Of a DNA stretch of 5,701 nucleotides, positions 1 to 4,944 are shown piece by piece. This DNA is from CAWEHQ01 sp051001995 (GTDB taxonomy: Bacteria > Actinomycetota > Thermoleophilia > Solirubrobacterales > Thermoleophilaceae), in NCBI GenBank assembly GCA_051001995.1, contig JBPCMT010000219.1:1-5701 (forward strand). The letters run 5' to 3'. The notes under the pieces are model-generated. The model did not search any database. It was given only the letters and a program-made list of their open reading frames with translations, and was not told the DNA's origin. Position 1 is the stretch's first letter. Every line of letters starts with the position of its first letter. Made by a program: the position numbers and the translations under genes.

Positions 1-591
1 GGGCCCGGGGAGCAGCGAGTCGGTCGGGCTCGACGGGCCGGGCGCGGTCACCGCGGACGGGTTCTCGCGCGAGGGGGAGCCGTCGGGGTTGCGCAGGTCG
101 GGGCCGGTCTTCGCGGCCGGGTCCTTCTGGCCGCCACCGCCACCGCCACCGCCGTTGCCGCCACCCTTACCCCCACGTCCAGGGTTCGATCCGCCGGAGC
201 CGTCGGGGGTCTCCTCCACTCCCGGGAAGCCGCCGCCTCCGCCACCGCCTCCACCGCCGCCGCCGGGCGCGGGGGCCGGCTCGGGCGCGGGCTCGGGGGC
301 CGGCTTGGGGGAGGGGGACGGGCCGGGCGTGGGCACCGGCACGGGGACGCCGCCTCCACCGCCACCTCCACCGCCACCGCCGCCTCCTCCGCCGCCGCCC
401 CCACCGGGCACGACGTTGTCGAGCTCGTCCTGCAGCGCCTGGCACTCGGCTTCGCTCATGAGCTGCCCGTTGACGGGGCAGACGATGTCCGTGACGCGGT
501 TGAGCTGGGCGGATGCGGGAAGCGCCGCGGCCACGACAGCGGCCGCGAGCACTGTCGCGGTCAGCACGGTGTAGAGAAGCTTCTTGCTCAT
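1..591 (-). CDS. Secreted Gly/Pro-rich protein, N-terminal part (probable cell-wall hydrolase; runs off left edge)
   Basis: The reading frame is open from ATG at 591 to the window edge, giving 197 residues with no stop. Residues 1-28 are a classical signal peptide: MSKK, a hydrophobic core (about 5-24), then a PASA|Q cleavage site after Ala28. The start of the mature protein has two cysteines (C38, C50), possibly a disulfide. Then come 19 consecutive Gly (63-81), a perfect X-Pro alternation of 14 pairs (82-109), 12 Gly (110-121) and further Gly-rich sequence (about 133-154). From about residue 160 the sequence becomes less repetitive, with NPDGSPSRENPSA. I recall similar NPDGSP-type segments before lytic transglycosylase domains in Thermoleophilia proteins, so the missing C-terminus may be a murein hydrolase; this is inference. 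The part seen here is an export signal plus extended linker. The many shadow frames opposite it are proline-rich artefacts. Confidence 0.8.
   Translation of the reverse strand, partial: MSKKLLYTVLTATVLAAAVVAAALPASAQLNRVTDIVCPVNGQLMSEAECQALQDELDNVVPGGGGGGGGGGGGGGGGGGGVPVPVPTPGPSPSPKPAPEPAPEPAPAPGGGGGGGGGGGGFPGVEETPDGSGGSNPGRGGKGGGNGGGGGGGGQKDPAAKTGPDLRNPDGSPSRENPSAVTAPGPSSPTDSLLPGP
229..405 (-). repeat. Poly-Gly / X-Pro / poly-Gly low-complexity coding repeat
   Basis: Positions 349-405 encode 19 Gly codons, 265-348 encode 14 X-Pro dipeptides, and 229-264 encode 12 Gly codons. The Gly codons mix GGC, GGT, GGA and GGG, so the DNA is only a degenerate GGN repeat. That suggests selection on the protein sequence rather than recent slippage of one triplet. 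The product would be a flexible glycine spacer on each side of a stiff polyproline-like rod. Confidence 0.85.
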
Positions 592-605
592 CCCTGTCGC
601 TAGGT

Positions 606-612
606 CTCCTCC
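606..612 (-). promoter_or_regulatory. Shine-Dalgarno GGAGGAG for the secreted protein
   Basis: On the minus strand GGAGGAG lies 14 bases before the ATG at 591. The motif is strong but the spacing is longer than the usual 5-9 bases. No other in-frame start lies closer, and the ATG gives a textbook signal peptide, so I keep that start. This is the only gene in the window with an evident strong Shine-Dalgarno sequence. Confidence 0.5.
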
Positions 613-614
613 GG

Positions 615-628
615 GCCCCGGATGGGGC
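615..628 (-). promoter_or_regulatory. Small hairpin in the leader of the secreted-protein gene
   Basis: GCCCC and GGGGC form a perfect 5-bp stem around a 4-base loop, two bases upstream of the GGAGGAG ribosome-binding site. It lies just 3' of a TAGCTT box (minus strand, 647-642) that fits a loose -10 element, so it could be in the 5' leader. Its closeness to the Shine-Dalgarno sequence could affect translation, but a 5-bp GC stem is common by chance in DNA this GC-rich. I do not recognise a c-di-AMP (ydaO) riboswitch here. Confidence 0.25.
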
Positions 629-755
629 TACAGCGCGGCGGAAGCTATCAGATGCTTTCCAGGATCACGCCGGTTCCGTCGCGCCGTTGGGAACGGTACT
701 CGACCCGCACCAAGTAGCGCAACCGGAACCGTTCGGCGCAGGGATTGCGTGCCCG

Positions 756-771
756 TTACGCGCGCGCGTAA
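756..771. repeat. 16-bp perfect palindrome, possible operator
   Basis: TTACGCGCGCGCGTAA is a perfect inverted repeat with no spacer, followed directly by a second short palindrome AACGTT (771-776). A symmetric site in a divergent intergenic region is what a dimeric regulator would bind. Alternating CG is also likely to arise by chance in GC-rich DNA, but the TTA/TAA ends make it more specific. The regulator is unknown. Confidence 0.4.
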
Positions 772-1004
772 ACGTTGGTTCGGCTCGGAGCGGTATCCGA
801 CGCGACGCGGTACTCGCACCCGGTTGGCATGGCGGCTCCGCCAGGGCGCCCCGCGTCCGAGCGCGAGGCGGCGAAGGCGGAAGATCGTGTGATGGAAGGC
901 GAATCGTCGTGACGGATCAGCGGCATTCTTGCTGGTCCGCCCAGACTCAGGCTCCAGTGGAGGTCGAGCCAGGGTGCTCGCGCCGACCGTAGCGTCCGGT
1001 GCGG

Positions 1005-1010
1005 TACGCT
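1005..1010 (+). promoter_or_regulatory. Probable -10 box TACGCT of a leaderless promoter
   Basis: TACGCT fits the actinobacterial TANNNT -10 pattern and ends six bases before the GTG at 1017. A transcript started there would begin at or next to the start codon. There is no Shine-Dalgarno sequence. I see no good -35 box, which is usual for such promoters. Confidence 0.5.
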
Positions 1011-1016
1011 CCGGCC

Positions 1017-1688
1017 GTGGCCGGCGAGACGGACCGTGAGGGCATCAAGGAGCGGCTTTCGCGGCAGGGCGAGGAGGCGCTCGGACGAGTCGCCGAGGAG
1101 CTCGCCGCCAATCCCGTCGTGAGCTCGGCGATCGCCGGTGCGTTCGAGGCCCGCGAGCGGGCGGTCGCCGCGCAGGAGGCGGCGATGGGGGCATTGGGGA
1201 TACCGTCGGCGGCGGACATCGAGCGTCTCACGCGGAGGGTGCGCTCGGTCTCGCAGCGGCTCGAGGGCATAGAGGACGCACTCGATCGGCTGGATGACCG
1301 CCTCAGGGGCCTCGATGGCCTTGGGGGCCGGGTCGTGGCGGCCGCCGATGCCCGCGGCGGAGATGGGCTGGACCGCCGCCTCGACGAGTTGAAGGGCGAG
1401 GTCTCGGCGCTGAAGGAGACGCTCGCTCCGCCGCCGGCCCAGGTGCCGCGGGCGCAGGAGCGCCTCGCCGTGCCCCGGGCCGAGGCGCCGAGCCCGGGCC
1501 GAAGGTCCACGGCCAAGCCCGCCGCCGGCTCGGCCCGCAAGTCGGGCGGCGGCGCCCGTAAGCCCGCCGCCGGCTCGGCCCGCAAGTCGGGCTCCACCCG
1601 CAAGGCCGGCGCCGGCTCGGCCCGCAAGTCCGGCGGCGGCGCCCGTAAGCCCGCCGCCGGCGCCGCCAGGAAGCGGACGGCCCGCTAG
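1017..1688 (+). CDS. Coiled-coil protein with basic histone-H1/phasin-like tail
   Basis: The 223-residue product has three parts. Residues 1-60 are helical and mixed-charge, with an NPVVSSAI...EARERAVAAQEAA segment. Residues 63-135 form heptad-like coiled coils (D68-IERLTRRVRSVSQRLEGIEDAL-DRL, then LDRRLDELKGEVSALKETL) separated by a short Gly/Ala stretch. Residues 167-223 are a Lys/Arg/Ala/Gly/Ser tail made of four near-repeats of 13-15 residues, each starting KPAAG or KAGAG and containing ARK. This layout resembles PHA-granule phasins of the PhaF type and bacterial histone-H1-like proteins, in which a basic tail binds DNA. Binding to nucleoid, granules or polyphosphate is inference. I chose GTG 1017 over GTG 999 because 1017 sits six bases after a TACGCT box, which 999 would place inside the coding region. 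A similar protein lies at 2463-2996. Its stop overlaps the convergent phosphorylase stop. Confidence 0.75.
   Translation: MAGETDREGIKERLSRQGEEALGRVAEELAANPVVSSAIAGAFEARERAVAAQEAAMGALGIPSAADIERLTRRVRSVSQRLEGIEDALDRLDDRLRGLDGLGGRVVAAADARGGDGLDRRLDELKGEVSALKETLAPPPAQVPRAQERLAVPRAEAPSPGRRSTAKPAAGSARKSGGGARKPAAGSARKSGSTRKAGAGSARKSGGGARKPAAGAARKRTAR
1515..1685 (+). repeat. Imperfect tandem repeat encoding the basic tail (4 units)
   Basis: Four units start at 1515, 1560, 1602 and 1647 and are 45, 42, 45 and 39 bases long. Units 1 and 2 are nearly identical at DNA level over their first 33 bases. Units 1 and 3 share the SARKSGGGAR ending. The repeat encodes alternating Ala/Gly and Lys/Arg, with serine at fixed places. 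Confidence 0.85.
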
Positions 1689-2443
1689 ACGCGCGCCCGG
1701 GCGCTGGTCGCAGCGGCCAGTCCCTCGTAGGCGAGCTGCCCGAGGCGGATGCCCGCCGCTTCGATGCCCTCGCGGTCGATCCGGGTCCTCGACTCATCCT
1801 GTCCGCCCGCCGCGAGCAGGTCCGTGACGGCGAGGACGCATGCGGCCCGCGCGCCGCGCCGCTGCGCCACGCGCAGGACGGTCGCCGCCTCCATCTCCAC
1901 GGCCAGCGCGCCGCGCGCGCGCCACTCACCGGCCACGCCGGTGCGGTCGTCGTAGAAGAGGTCCGTCGAGGCGACGACGGCGGGACGGGTCGAGTGGCGC
2001 GCCGCTCCCGCCTCGAGGAGGGTCGCCGTCAGGCGCGCGTCGGACGCAACGCTGCCCTCGGCTCCGAGCGCCACGCTCGCTCCGTCGGCGGCGAGCGCAT
2101 CGGTCACTACGAGGAGGTCGCCGAGGCGCAGGTCTGGGGTCAGCGCGCCGCAGGTTCCGATGCGGATCAGGGTTCGGGCGCCGAGGCCGATCAGCTCCTC
2201 GACGACCACCGCCGCGCTCGGCCCGCCCATACCGGTCGACTGCACCGTGAGAGGCCGGCCGTCGGGTGCCTCGCCCGTATAGCCCCACAGCCCGCGATGG
2301 TGATTGAACATCCGCGGCGCCGCGAGAAGCGACTGGGCCACCGCCAGGGCGCGGTGAGGGTCGCCCGGCAGCAGGACGCGATCCGCGAGGGCGGTGGCCG
2401 GCTTGAGGTGGATCGCCTCGGCCGGCGGCACCCGGCGGACCAT
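1685..2443 (-). CDS. Purine-type nucleoside phosphorylase (PNP/UDP family)
   Basis: The 252-residue product fits the NP-I phosphorylase family (about 240-260 residues), which cleaves nucleosides with phosphate to base plus (deoxy)ribose-1-phosphate in cytosolic salvage. Visible motifs: base-site His12, PGDP (26-29, phosphate), Arg50, STGMGGPS (69-76), Arg94-IGTCGA (94-100), STDLFY (159-164), VEMEAA (182-187, sugar site), and D208 with R221. By my hand comparison, D208/R221 match the E. coli DeoD catalytic pair Asp204/Arg217, which favours purines; the uridine-phosphorylase signature is not seen. The STGMGGPS..VVEEL stretch looks more Udp-like, so specificity is not settled. The start is ambiguous: ATG 2443 is used here, but GTG 2431 (four codons in) lies 7 bases after TATGGT and may be the true leaderless start. 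The gene diverges from the next gene across 19 bp and converges on the previous one with overlapping stops, so it is probably transcribed alone. Confidence 0.92.
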   Translation of the reverse strand: MVRRVPPAEAIHLKPATALADRVLLPGDPHRALAVAQSLLAAPRMFNHHRGLWGYTGEAPDGRPLTVQSTGMGGPSAAVVVEELIGLGARTLIRIGTCGALTPDLRLGDLLVVTDALAADGASVALGAEGSVASDARLTATLLEAGAARHSTRPAVVASTDLFYDDRTGVAGEWRARGALAVEMEAATVLRVAQRRGARAACVLAVTDLLAAGGQDESRTRIDREGIEAAGIRLGQLAYEGLAAATSARARV

Positions 2444-2444
2444 A
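2439..2444 (-). promoter_or_regulatory. Probable -10 box TATGGT for the phosphorylase gene
   Basis: On the minus strand TATGGT (2444-2439) fits TANNNT and ends seven bases before GTG 2431-2429. The spacing is close to that at the two plus-strand leaderless candidates. It lies over a CATATG palindrome (2441-2446), so the plus strand also carries a TATGGG at 2443-2448 facing the divergent gene. The two promoters probably overlap or compete. Confidence 0.4.
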
Positions 2445-2462
2445 TGGGAGACTCACGGCGCG

Positions 2463-2996
2463 ATGGCCAAGCGGCGAGCCAAGCCGAGCGACCTCTCGGA
2501 CGCGGTGCGCGACGCGGTCGAGCGGACCGTTCAGGCCACCGTCGGATCGGCGCAGCTCACGCGCGAGCGCGCCCAGGACGCGGTGGACGACGTGGTCCGC
2601 AACGCCGAGCAAGGCGCCGGCGTCGTGCGCGAGCGCGTGCGCGACGCGGAGCGAGGCGCCGAGTCGGTGCGCGAGCGCGTGCTGGGGGCGCTCGACGAGC
2701 GGCGGCCGGCGACCCACGAGGACCTGCGGCAGCTGCGCGACGAGCTGCGCGCACTGGTCCGGCGGCTCGACTCGATCGAGGAGCGGCTGCCGGCGCGCCC
2801 CGCGTCCAAGGCCCGCTCGTCCAAGGCCGGCTCGTCCAGGGCCCGCTCGTCGAAAGCCCGCTCGTCGAAGGCCGGCTCGTCGAAGGCCGGCTCGTCCAAG
2901 GCCGGCTCGTCCAAGGGCAGGCGGTCTGGCGCGGGCGGCGGCAAGTCCCGCTCGGGCAGCTCGCGCCCCGGCGGCAGCCGCAGCCGCTCGAGCTGA
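2463..2996 (+). CDS. Amphipathic/coiled-coil protein with SSKA-repeat basic tail
   Basis: The 177-residue product has no recognised enzyme motif. Residues 1-8 are basic (MAKRRAKP). Residues 10-78 are a long amphipathic helix with repeated VRERV/DAERGA-type patterns. Residues 85-110 (HEDLRQLRDELRALVRRLDSIEERL) are a coiled coil closely matching residues 66-92 of the protein at 1017-1688. Residues 115-152 repeat the pentapeptide SSKA[G/R] about eight times, with a Lys or Arg every fifth residue, followed by a Gly/Ser/Arg end. This resembles phasins or histone-H1-like proteins with DNA-binding tails; the function is inferred, not shown. I chose ATG 2463: it begins MAKRR and has a GGGAG at 2446-2450 (12 bases away, long). 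An upstream in-frame extension would run into the divergent phosphorylase. It ends 7 bp before the SDR gene, so it is likely the first gene of that operon. Confidence 0.75.
   Translation: MAKRRAKPSDLSDAVRDAVERTVQATVGSAQLTRERAQDAVDDVVRNAEQGAGVVRERVRDAERGAESVRERVLGALDERRPATHEDLRQLRDELRALVRRLDSIEERLPARPASKARSSKAGSSRARSSKARSSKAGSSKAGSSKAGSSKGRRSGAGGGKSRSGSSRPGGSRSRSS
2805..2918 (+). repeat. 15-bp tandem repeat encoding SSKA[G/R] pentapeptides
   Basis: About seven and a half copies of a 15-bp unit close to TCGTCCAAGGCCGGC run in frame. Copies differ mainly TCC/TCG, AAG/AAA and GGC/CGC, and one carries AGG for AAG. The unit is a multiple of three, so copy-number change would keep the frame and alter only the length of the basic tail. 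It is a good candidate for strain-to-strain length variation. Confidence 0.85.
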
Positions 2997-3003
2997 CGCG
3001 GCG

Positions 3004-4005
3004 GTGGGCGGCCACCGCGTCCTGATCACGGGCATCTCCACACCGCTCGGGGGGCAGCTGGCCCGGCGGCTGGAGGCCGATCCGGACGTGGACTACCTGG
3101 CGGGAGTGGACAGCGTGCCGCCGTCGGCGTCGCTCGAGCGGACCGAGTTCGTGGAGGCCGACATCCGCGACCCGGAGCTCGCCGAGCTGTTGCCGGGGCT
3201 GCGGGTGGACACGGTCGTGCACAACAACATCCTTCGTCGGCCGCGGCGCGGGATGAGCCCCCAGACCGCCCACGACATCAACGTCCTCGGCACGCTTCAG
3301 CTGCTCACGGCGTGCGAGCGCCTCGAGACGCTGAGGACGATCGTCGTGCGCGGGTCGGCCGGCATATACGGGTCCGAGCCGGCCGCGCCCCAGTTCTTCA
3401 CCGAGGAGATGAGCCGCCTCTATCCGCAGCGCACGCGCTTTCAGCGCGACGTGGGCGAGATCGAGAACTACTTCGCCGGTTACGCGCGCCGCCGACCCGC
3501 CGTGACATGCACGATGCTGCGCTACCAACCCGCCATCGGACCGTCGCTCGACACCCAGGTCACGCGCTACCTCTCGCCGCCGGTCGTGCCCACCTATCTC
3601 GGCTTCGACCCGCGACTTCAGTTCGTCCACGAGACCGACGGGCTCGAGGCCCTCGTCGCGGCCGTCAGGCGGCCGGTGCGAGGGGCCGTGAACGTGGCGA
3701 GCGAGGGCACGATCGGCCTCACCAAACTGGTGCGAATGGCGCGCCGCCCGACGCTTCCGCTTCCGGCGCCGCTGTTCGCGCCGACGGTCGAGGCGGGCCG
3801 CCGCGCTGGAATGCCGATGCTGTCCCCGGACTTCCGGCGCCTTCTCCGCTACGGACGTGCGGTCGATATCACCCGGCTCACCGGGGAGGTTGGCTTTCGG
3901 CCGCGGTTCACGACCGAGGCGGCGGTGACCGACTACCTTCGGTCGCGACGGGCCCCCGCCCGAGCCACGCCTGGCGATCGGACGAGCGAGCCGCCGGCCG
4001 CGTGA
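3004..4005 (+). CDS. Atypical extended SDR (NAD-dependent epimerase/dehydratase family, GalE2/Rv0501-like)
   Basis: The 333-residue product is the right length for an extended SDR. It starts with a Rossmann strand and loop RVLITGISTPLGGQL (5-19); the usual TGxxGxxG has Thr13 in place of the middle Gly. D53-I54 matches the adenine-contacting Asp, VDTVVH (68-73) is the next strand, and S118 in GSAGIYG marks the active-site Ser. The catalytic YxxxK expected soon after is missing: the matching stretch reads RFQRDVGEIE (145-154), with Phe at Tyr and no Lys. LRYQPAIGP (172-180) and a C-terminal YGR..DITRLTGEVGFRP (283-300) fit the epimerase fold. From memory it strongly resembles M. tuberculosis Rv0501 (galE2), which also seems to lack YxxxK. 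It may bind NAD(P) without standard SDR chemistry; the substrate is unknown. GTG 3004 is 7 bp after the previous stop, and its stop overlaps the acyltransferase start, so it is in an operon. Confidence 0.85.
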   Translation: MGGHRVLITGISTPLGGQLARRLEADPDVDYLAGVDSVPPSASLERTEFVEADIRDPELAELLPGLRVDTVVHNNILRRPRRGMSPQTAHDINVLGTLQLLTACERLETLRTIVVRGSAGIYGSEPAAPQFFTEEMSRLYPQRTRFQRDVGEIENYFAGYARRRPAVTCTMLRYQPAIGPSLDTQVTRYLSPPVVPTYLGFDPRLQFVHETDGLEALVAAVRRPVRGAVNVASEGTIGLTKLVRMARRPTLPLPAPLFAPTVEAGRRAGMPMLSPDFRRLLRYGRAVDITRLTGEVGFRPRFTTEAAVTDYLRSRRAPARATPGDRTSEPPAA

Positions 4006-4925
4006 ACGACGCGATCGCCTTCCTCCGCCGTCTGCGCTCCGGCCTCGAGGCCGGCCTGGAGCTTCCGGTCGCGCTGTCCGAAGCCGCCTCCGCGCTCCCG
4101 CGCGACGCGCGCCGGGCGGTCGAGCGCGCGGTCGAGCGGCTCGGGGGCGACTACGCCGAGGACGAGTGGGGGTTCGACGAGGAGTTCGCGGAGGTCGTCT
4201 TCCCGCTGCTCGAGCTCCTATACGACCGCTGGTGGAGGGTGCGGGCGACCGGCGTCGAGCGCGTCCCGGCCCACGGTCGCGTCCTGCTCGTGGCCAACCA
4301 CGCCGGCATCCTTCCCTGGGACGCGACGATGATGTCGGTGGCGCTCCTCCGCCACCACCCGCTCCCGCGCTACCCCCGCTTCCTCGTCCTCAACTGGGCG
4401 TTCCAGCTGCCCTACGTGTCGGTGCTGATGCGCAAGGTGGGCGGCGTGTCGGCCACACCCCACAACGCGCGGCGGCTGCTGGAGCAGGATCGGCTGGTGG
4501 CGGTCTTCCCCGAGGGAGTGAAGGGCGCCGGGAAGGACTTCAAGGACCGCTACCGGCTCCAGCGCTTCGGCCGCGGCGGCTTCGTCGAGCTGGCGCTGCG
4601 GACGCGCGCGCCGATCGTTCCGGTGGCGGTCGTCGGCAGCGAGGAGATCTATCCCAAGATCGGCGAGTCGCGGCTGCTCGCGCGGCTCACCGGCGCCCCG
4701 TACTTTCCGCTCACCCCGACCTTTCCGCTGCTCGGCCCGCTGGGCATCGTGCCGCTGCCGTCGAAGTGGCGGATCGAGTTCTGCGACCCGATCGACACGA
4801 GCCAGCACGGCCCCGAGCGTGCCGGTGACCGCACGCTGGTGCTCGAGATCGCCGAGCAGGTCCGCGAGACGATCCAGCGCACGCTGTACGAGAACCTCGT
4901 CCAGCGCGGGCCGACGTTCGTTTGA
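4002..4925 (+). CDS. PlsC/LPLAT-family (MGAT-like) acyltransferase
   Basis: The 307-residue product fits a glycerolipid-type O-acyltransferase that moves an acyl group onto a lysolipid or similar acceptor at the inner membrane face. Block I is N99-H100-AGILPW-D107, with six residues between His and Asp instead of the classical four; I recall such spacing in MGAT-like members. Block III is VFPEG (168-172) followed by VKGAGKDFKDRYRLQRFGRGG, and block IV is APIVPVAVVGSEE (203-215). Residues 58-85 (FDEEFAEVV...LYDRWWRVRATGVERVP) are the usual lead-in. The N-terminal 50 residues are charged and helical, and there is no clear transmembrane helix. GTG 4002 overlaps the upstream TGA as GTGA, implying translational coupling to the SDR. 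The frame is open far upstream (to about 3312), but that part is a shadow of the SDR gene. From memory, mycobacterial Rv0502 next to Rv0501 is also an acyltransferase. The acceptor lipid is not known. Confidence 0.9.
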   Translation: MNDAIAFLRRLRSGLEAGLELPVALSEAASALPRDARRAVERAVERLGGDYAEDEWGFDEEFAEVVFPLLELLYDRWWRVRATGVERVPAHGRVLLVANHAGILPWDATMMSVALLRHHPLPRYPRFLVLNWAFQLPYVSVLMRKVGGVSATPHNARRLLEQDRLVAVFPEGVKGAGKDFKDRYRLQRFGRGGFVELALRTRAPIVPVAVVGSEEIYPKIGESRLLARLTGAPYFPLTPTFPLLGPLGIVPLPSKWRIEFCDPIDTSQHGPERAGDRTLVLEIAEQVRETIQRTLYENLVQRGPTFV

Positions 4926-4931
4926 CGGCTA

Positions 4932-4937
4932 TAGGGT
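4932..4937 (+). promoter_or_regulatory. Probable -10 box TAGGGT of a leaderless promoter
   Basis: TAGGGT (within TATAGGGT) lies in the 19-bp gap after the acyltransferase stop and ends seven bases before ATG 4945. No Shine-Dalgarno sequence precedes the ATG. The spacing matches the boxes at 1005-1010 and 2444-2439. The SCP2 gene can thus probably be transcribed by itself, in addition to read-through from the operon. Confidence 0.55.
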
Positions 4938-4944
4938 TGCGCGC

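Larger units (their letters stand above)
592..1016. other. Divergent intergenic region without a recognisable gene
   Basis: These 425 bases separate the divergently transcribed secreted-protein gene and the coiled-coil gene. Several frames are open but their translations are Arg-rich, have no family resemblance and lack a credible start, so I read them as noncoding. The region holds a 16-bp palindrome at 756-771, an inverted 8-bp repeat (CGGTTCCG 671-678, CGGAACCG 724-731), a direct 9-bp repeat CGGTACTCG (694-702, 808-816) and an imperfect 18-bp direct repeat (690-707, 787-804). The GC content seems slightly lower than in the flanking genes. Both genes' promoters should lie at its two ends. 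Confidence 0.6.

Noticed and set aside
229..405. CRISPR array or microsatellite
   Set aside because: There are no spacers. The periodicity is codon-based with mixed third positions, so it is a low-complexity coding segment.
89..574. Plus-strand open frame with long polyproline runs
   Set aside because: It is the antisense shadow of Gly codons in the minus-strand secreted protein, which has a signal peptide and a Shine-Dalgarno sequence. The plus frame has neither.
592..900. Possible c-di-AMP (ydaO) or other riboswitch before a cell-wall gene
   Set aside because: Such riboswitches are known upstream of actinobacterial cell-wall hydrolases, so I looked. I could not find the conserved core or its pairing on the minus strand, only a simple 5-bp hairpin.
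513..992. Arg-rich open frames on both strands across the intergenic region
   Set aside because: Translations show no family pattern, start inside the secreted gene or at weak codons, and differ in composition from the real genes. Long open frames are expected by chance at this GC content.
1926..3041. Long minus-strand and plus-strand frames covering the repeat gene
   Set aside because: They are shadows of the phosphorylase and repeat-tail genes. Their 'repeats' are out-of-frame readings of the 15-bp tandem repeat.
3312..4001. N-terminal extension of the acyltransferase frame through the SDR gene
   Set aside because: This part is out of frame with the well-supported SDR, is Arg/Ala/Pro-rich without motifs, and the acyltransferase homology begins only after GTG 4002.
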